6,731 nt of DNA from an uncultured bacterium (GTDB taxonomy: Bacteria; Spirochaetota; Brevinematia; DTOW01), in the NCBI GenBank assembly GCA_937928175.1, contig CALFVP010000037.1:1-6731 (forward strand), written 5' to 3'. The translations under genes and the position numbers were made by a program. Below the pieces are notes generated by a model, which was not told the origin of the DNA, did no database searches, and saw only the letters and a program-made list of their open reading frames with translations. Positions 5,287 to 6,731 of the stretch are shown in pieces (within the stretch, counting starts at the first letter, position 1; each line of letters begins with the position of its first letter).

Positions 5287-5790
5287 TTATTCTATTATTC
5301 TAGGGTCGACCTTTTTAGAATCGAAGCCACTTTTTATAGCTTCTTGTGCAAGTTTTTTTGCTTTTTCTTTGATGTTGTTATTGAAAAGTATTACCGAAGC
5401 TTTGTATAGGTATTCAGGGTTTTTACTCACTTCGTGCGCCATTAGGTAAGCGTTTACTGAGTATTTGTAATTTGATTTTTCATATTTCTTTGCCAGAGAA
5501 ATGTTTTGTTTTTCAAATGAATCTTTTGTGAATTCTAGTGTTATTTTGTACTTTTCCTTTAGTATCCTTTGAGCTTCTTTACCACTTTCGCCAAATGGGT
5601 ATAAATTAAATGCATGTTTGTAACTAGCTATTGCTTTTTTGTTTTTACCGGAAAGTTCAAAAGCTTTACCTGCTTCAAGCCAATCACTTGATAACTCTTT
5701 TCTTTGATTTGGTGTTAAGTTAAGGTAAAATCCAAATGAAAAGTATACAGTTACTAAACTAAAAACTACTATTGTTATTACCCTTTTCAT
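5287..5790 (-). CDS. Secreted TPR-like helical protein, first gene of the leftward cluster
   Basis: From the chosen start the protein has 167 residues. A signal peptide (MKRVITIVVFSLVTVYFSFG) is followed by an all-helical mature part, with no lipobox cysteine, so a periplasmic soluble protein is likely. Residues about 34-66 (WLEAGKAFELSGKNKKAIAS, then YKHAFNLYP) form a good tetratricopeptide unit, and 125-150 (YLYKASVILFNNNIKEKAKK, then LAQEAIKSG) resemble another. The longer reading frame from 5850 would put 20 basic residues before the signal peptide and would overlap the promoter, while the ATG at 5790 has GGAGGAG 7 nt upstream. Its position before fliE could mean a role in flagellar assembly in the periplasm, but the sequence itself does not show that. 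Confidence 0.8.
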   Translation of the reverse strand: MKRVITIVVFSLVTVYFSFGFYLNLTPNQRKELSSDWLEAGKAFELSGKNKKAIASYKHAFNLYPFGESGKEAQRILKEKYKITLEFTKDSFEKQNISLAKKYEKSNYKYSVNAYLMAHEVSKNPEYLYKASVILFNNNIKEKAKKLAQEAIKSGFDSKKVDPRIIE

Positions 5791-5797
5791 AAATTTT

Positions 5798-5804
5798 CTC
5801 CTCC
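5798..5804 (-). promoter_or_regulatory. Strong ribosome binding site that decides the start of the secreted TPR gene
   Basis: GGAGGAG on the minus strand lies 7 nt upstream of the ATG at 5790. It selects this ATG over the in-frame ATG at 5850 and is one of the strongest sites in the window. Confidence 0.75.
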
Positions 5805-5818
5805 CACTGTATAACTTT

Positions 5819-5847
5819 ATAGTAAATAATTTTATTTTGTTTTTCAA
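5819..5847 (-). promoter_or_regulatory. Candidate sigma-70-type promoter for the leftward six-gene cluster
   Basis: On the minus strand, TTGAAA (5847-5842) and TACTAT (5824-5819) are separated by exactly 17 nt, matching consensus at 5/6 and 4/6 positions. Initiation near 5812 would leave a leader of about 22 nt containing the GGAGGAG site. The six downstream genes have no other intergenic gap above 47 nt, so this is probably the main promoter for all of them. Confidence 0.5.
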
Positions 5848-5868
5848 CAAAATTAACCATTTTTTAGT

Positions 5869-5881
5869 TTTACACTGTAAA
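5869..5881. promoter_or_regulatory. Operator-like 13-bp palindrome between divergent promoters
   Basis: TTTACA-C-TGTAAA is a perfect 6+1+6 inverted repeat. It lies about 22 bp upstream of the leftward -35 element and about 27 bp upstream of the rightward one, a suitable place for a dimeric regulator acting on both. It directly precedes another short palindrome, AAGATCTT (5880-5887). AT-rich palindromes arise by chance, and I cannot assign a regulator. Confidence 0.35.
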
Positions 5882-5907
5882 GATCTTGTTTTGTGGTGAA
5901 ATTTTTC

Positions 5908-5936
5908 TTGATTTTTGTTGATTTATCTTTTACAAT
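5908..5936 (+). promoter_or_regulatory. Candidate sigma-70-type promoter for the SWIM-domain gene
   Basis: TTGATT (5908-5913) and TACAAT (5931-5936) are separated by 17 nt, matching consensus at 4/6 and 5/6 positions. Initiation near 5943 would give a leader of about 25 nt that includes the CACCTG-T-CAGGTG palindrome and the ribosome binding site. Confidence 0.5.
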
Positions 5937-5949
5937 TTTAGTTGATATA

Positions 5950-5962
5950 CACCTGTCAGGTG
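5950..5962 (+). promoter_or_regulatory. 13-bp palindrome overlapping the Shine-Dalgarno of the SWIM-domain gene
   Basis: CACCTG-T-CAGGTG is a perfect 6+1+6 inverted repeat just downstream of the predicted transcription start. Its right arm is part of the Shine-Dalgarno AGGTGA (5958-5963), 4 nt before the ATG at 5968. In RNA, CACCU could pair with AGGUG across a 3-nt loop and hide the ribosome site. In DNA it could be a repressor operator. Confidence 0.4.
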
Positions 5963-5967
5963 ATAGT

Positions 5968-6731
5968 ATGATTACTAAGTCTAAGATTCTTAACGAGTTT
6001 GGTGAGAAAGTTTACAATAGAGCTTTAGATAAGATTGATAAGATCAAAGTTGAAAACATAGATTTTATTTTTAATTCAAGTAATGTAAAGATGTTAGGTA
6101 GGATAATTGATGGTGATGAAGTTTTATTAACTGAAATAACTATTGATAATTCAAATGGTAGTATTGTTGATTTTTCGTGTTCTTGTGGTGAGGAGTATTG
6201 TGAACATGGAGTTATTTTATTGCTTAAGGCTGATGGAAGGTATGCAGAAAAAGTTGGTGTTACAAGGAAGTTTTTGGACGAAGATAAGTTGTTACCGCTG
6301 GAAGTGCTTTTGGATTTTTCTCATTTACGTTCCTTACCTGTTATAAGAATTAAATTTGATGTTGCAAATAAAAAATTGGCCAGAAGCCCTAAAAACTATG
6401 TCTATGAGTATATAATCGATGATGTTAAGATTGTGAAGGTAACGCCTGAAGATGATAGATTTTTGAGAAAGTTAATATCTGAAAATAATGTATACACTTA
6501 CCCAGATGAAGGTATTTCACTTTCTATGAGTCAGTTTCTAAGAATCATTGGTCTTATAGAAAACCATCCGAGAGTTTATTTGTATCCCTCGCATGAAAGG
6601 TTGATTTTTACTAGTAAAGTTTTTGTTCCAAAGTTAAGAATTGTTTATGAAACTTTAGATGGTGTTAGAAAACTAAAAATTCAAACATTGGAGGATTACT
6701 CAAATATATACTTGGTTGCAGATGGTTATGA
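5968..6731 (+). CDS. SWIM zinc-finger protein, probable N-terminal part of an SNF2-family helicase (partial)
   Basis: The frame is open from the ATG at 5968 to the window end (254 complete codons) and has no stop. Residues 71-80 read CSCGEEYCEH, a C-x-C-x4-C-x-H zinc-binding arrangement followed by a hydrophobic helix (GVILLLK), as in SWIM domains. In bacteria such a domain near the N-terminus, followed by a few hundred residues of beta-rich linker, is common in SNF2/RapA-type helicases. The remaining visible part has LLDFSHLRSLPVIRIKF (about 115-131), an ISLSMSQFLRIIGLIENHPRV segment near 185-205 and a VPKLRIVYE strand; no helicase motif is reached. The start has AGGTGA 4 nt upstream. It may instead be a stand-alone SWIM protein; the sequence beyond the window decides. 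Confidence 0.75.
   Translation, partial: MITKSKILNEFGEKVYNRALDKIDKIKVENIDFIFNSSNVKMLGRIIDGDEVLLTEITIDNSNGSIVDFSCSCGEEYCEHGVILLLKADGRYAEKVGVTRKFLDEDKLLPLEVLLDFSHLRSLPVIRIKFDVANKKLARSPKNYVYEYIIDDVKIVKVTPEDDRFLRKLISENNVYTYPDEGISLSMSQFLRIIGLIENHPRVYLYPSHERLIFTSKVFVPKLRIVYETLDGVRKLKIQTLEDYSNIYLVADGY

Noticed and set aside
5791..5850. Longer start for the secreted TPR protein at 5850
   Set aside because: It would place a basic 20-residue extension before a normal signal peptide and overlaps the predicted promoter; GGAGGAG marks the ATG at 5790.
6143..6346. Rightward open frame in another frame of the SWIM gene
   Set aside because: The frame from 5968 has a promoter, a ribosome site and a clear C-x-C...C-x-H motif; this one is a shadow.
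1..6731. Mobile elements, CRISPR arrays, attachment sites near the tRNAs
   Set aside because: No transposase or integrase pattern, no spaced direct repeats, and no duplicated tRNA 3' end were seen.

Overview
This is an AT-rich bacterial window, densely packed with genes and free of mobile elements, CRISPR arrays or rRNA. Two core flagellar genes (fliL and fliE), AGA/AGG-dominated arginine codons and tRNAs without an encoded CCA point to a motile, low-GC bacterium. Several TPR-type proteins and flagellar genes outside their usual operons would suit a spirochaete or another deep-branching flagellate. That is an impression from gene content, not a demonstrated placement.

Layout. At the left edge a leftward gene leaves the window after only 13 codons; they show a strong Shine-Dalgarno (SD) sequence and a signal peptide. 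A divergent promoter region (about 42-205) separates it from a compact rightward block: fabG, tRNA-Arg(GCG), fliL, tRNA-Pro(CGG). There is 1 nt between the fabG stop and tRNA-Arg, and 7 nt between the fliL stop and tRNA-Pro. This looks like a mixed mRNA/tRNA transcription unit that relies on tRNA processing to release the messages. A leftward six-gene cluster faces it from 5790 to 1700. In transcription order it holds a secreted helical-repeat protein, fliE, a bifunctional ribD, a TPR protein with a C-terminal membrane anchor, an unknown helical protein, and a J-domain protein with a C-terminal hydrophobic hairpin. Most junctions are a few bases or overlaps. The cluster ends 1 nt from tRNA-Pro, with no recognisable terminator in between. 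At the right, a second divergent intergenic region (5791-5967) carries a good promoter for each direction and two 13-bp odd palindromes. It leads into a rightward gene that runs off the window and starts with a SWIM-type zinc-finger region, probably a SWIM/SNF2-family helicase.

How the genes fit together. FabG serves fatty-acid elongation, RibD makes a riboflavin precursor, and FliE and FliL belong to the flagellar basal body and stator region. The last three genes of the leftward cluster (tail-anchored TPR, helical protein, membrane-anchored J-protein) look like a membrane-associated DnaK-recruiting module, and are the best candidate here for an undescribed system. Other points of interest are a Cys-to-His change at a zinc-ligand position of RibD, a GCG anticodon on tRNA-Arg where most bacteria use ACG, a hairpin just upstream of the fliL start, and a palindrome that covers the SD of the SWIM gene.
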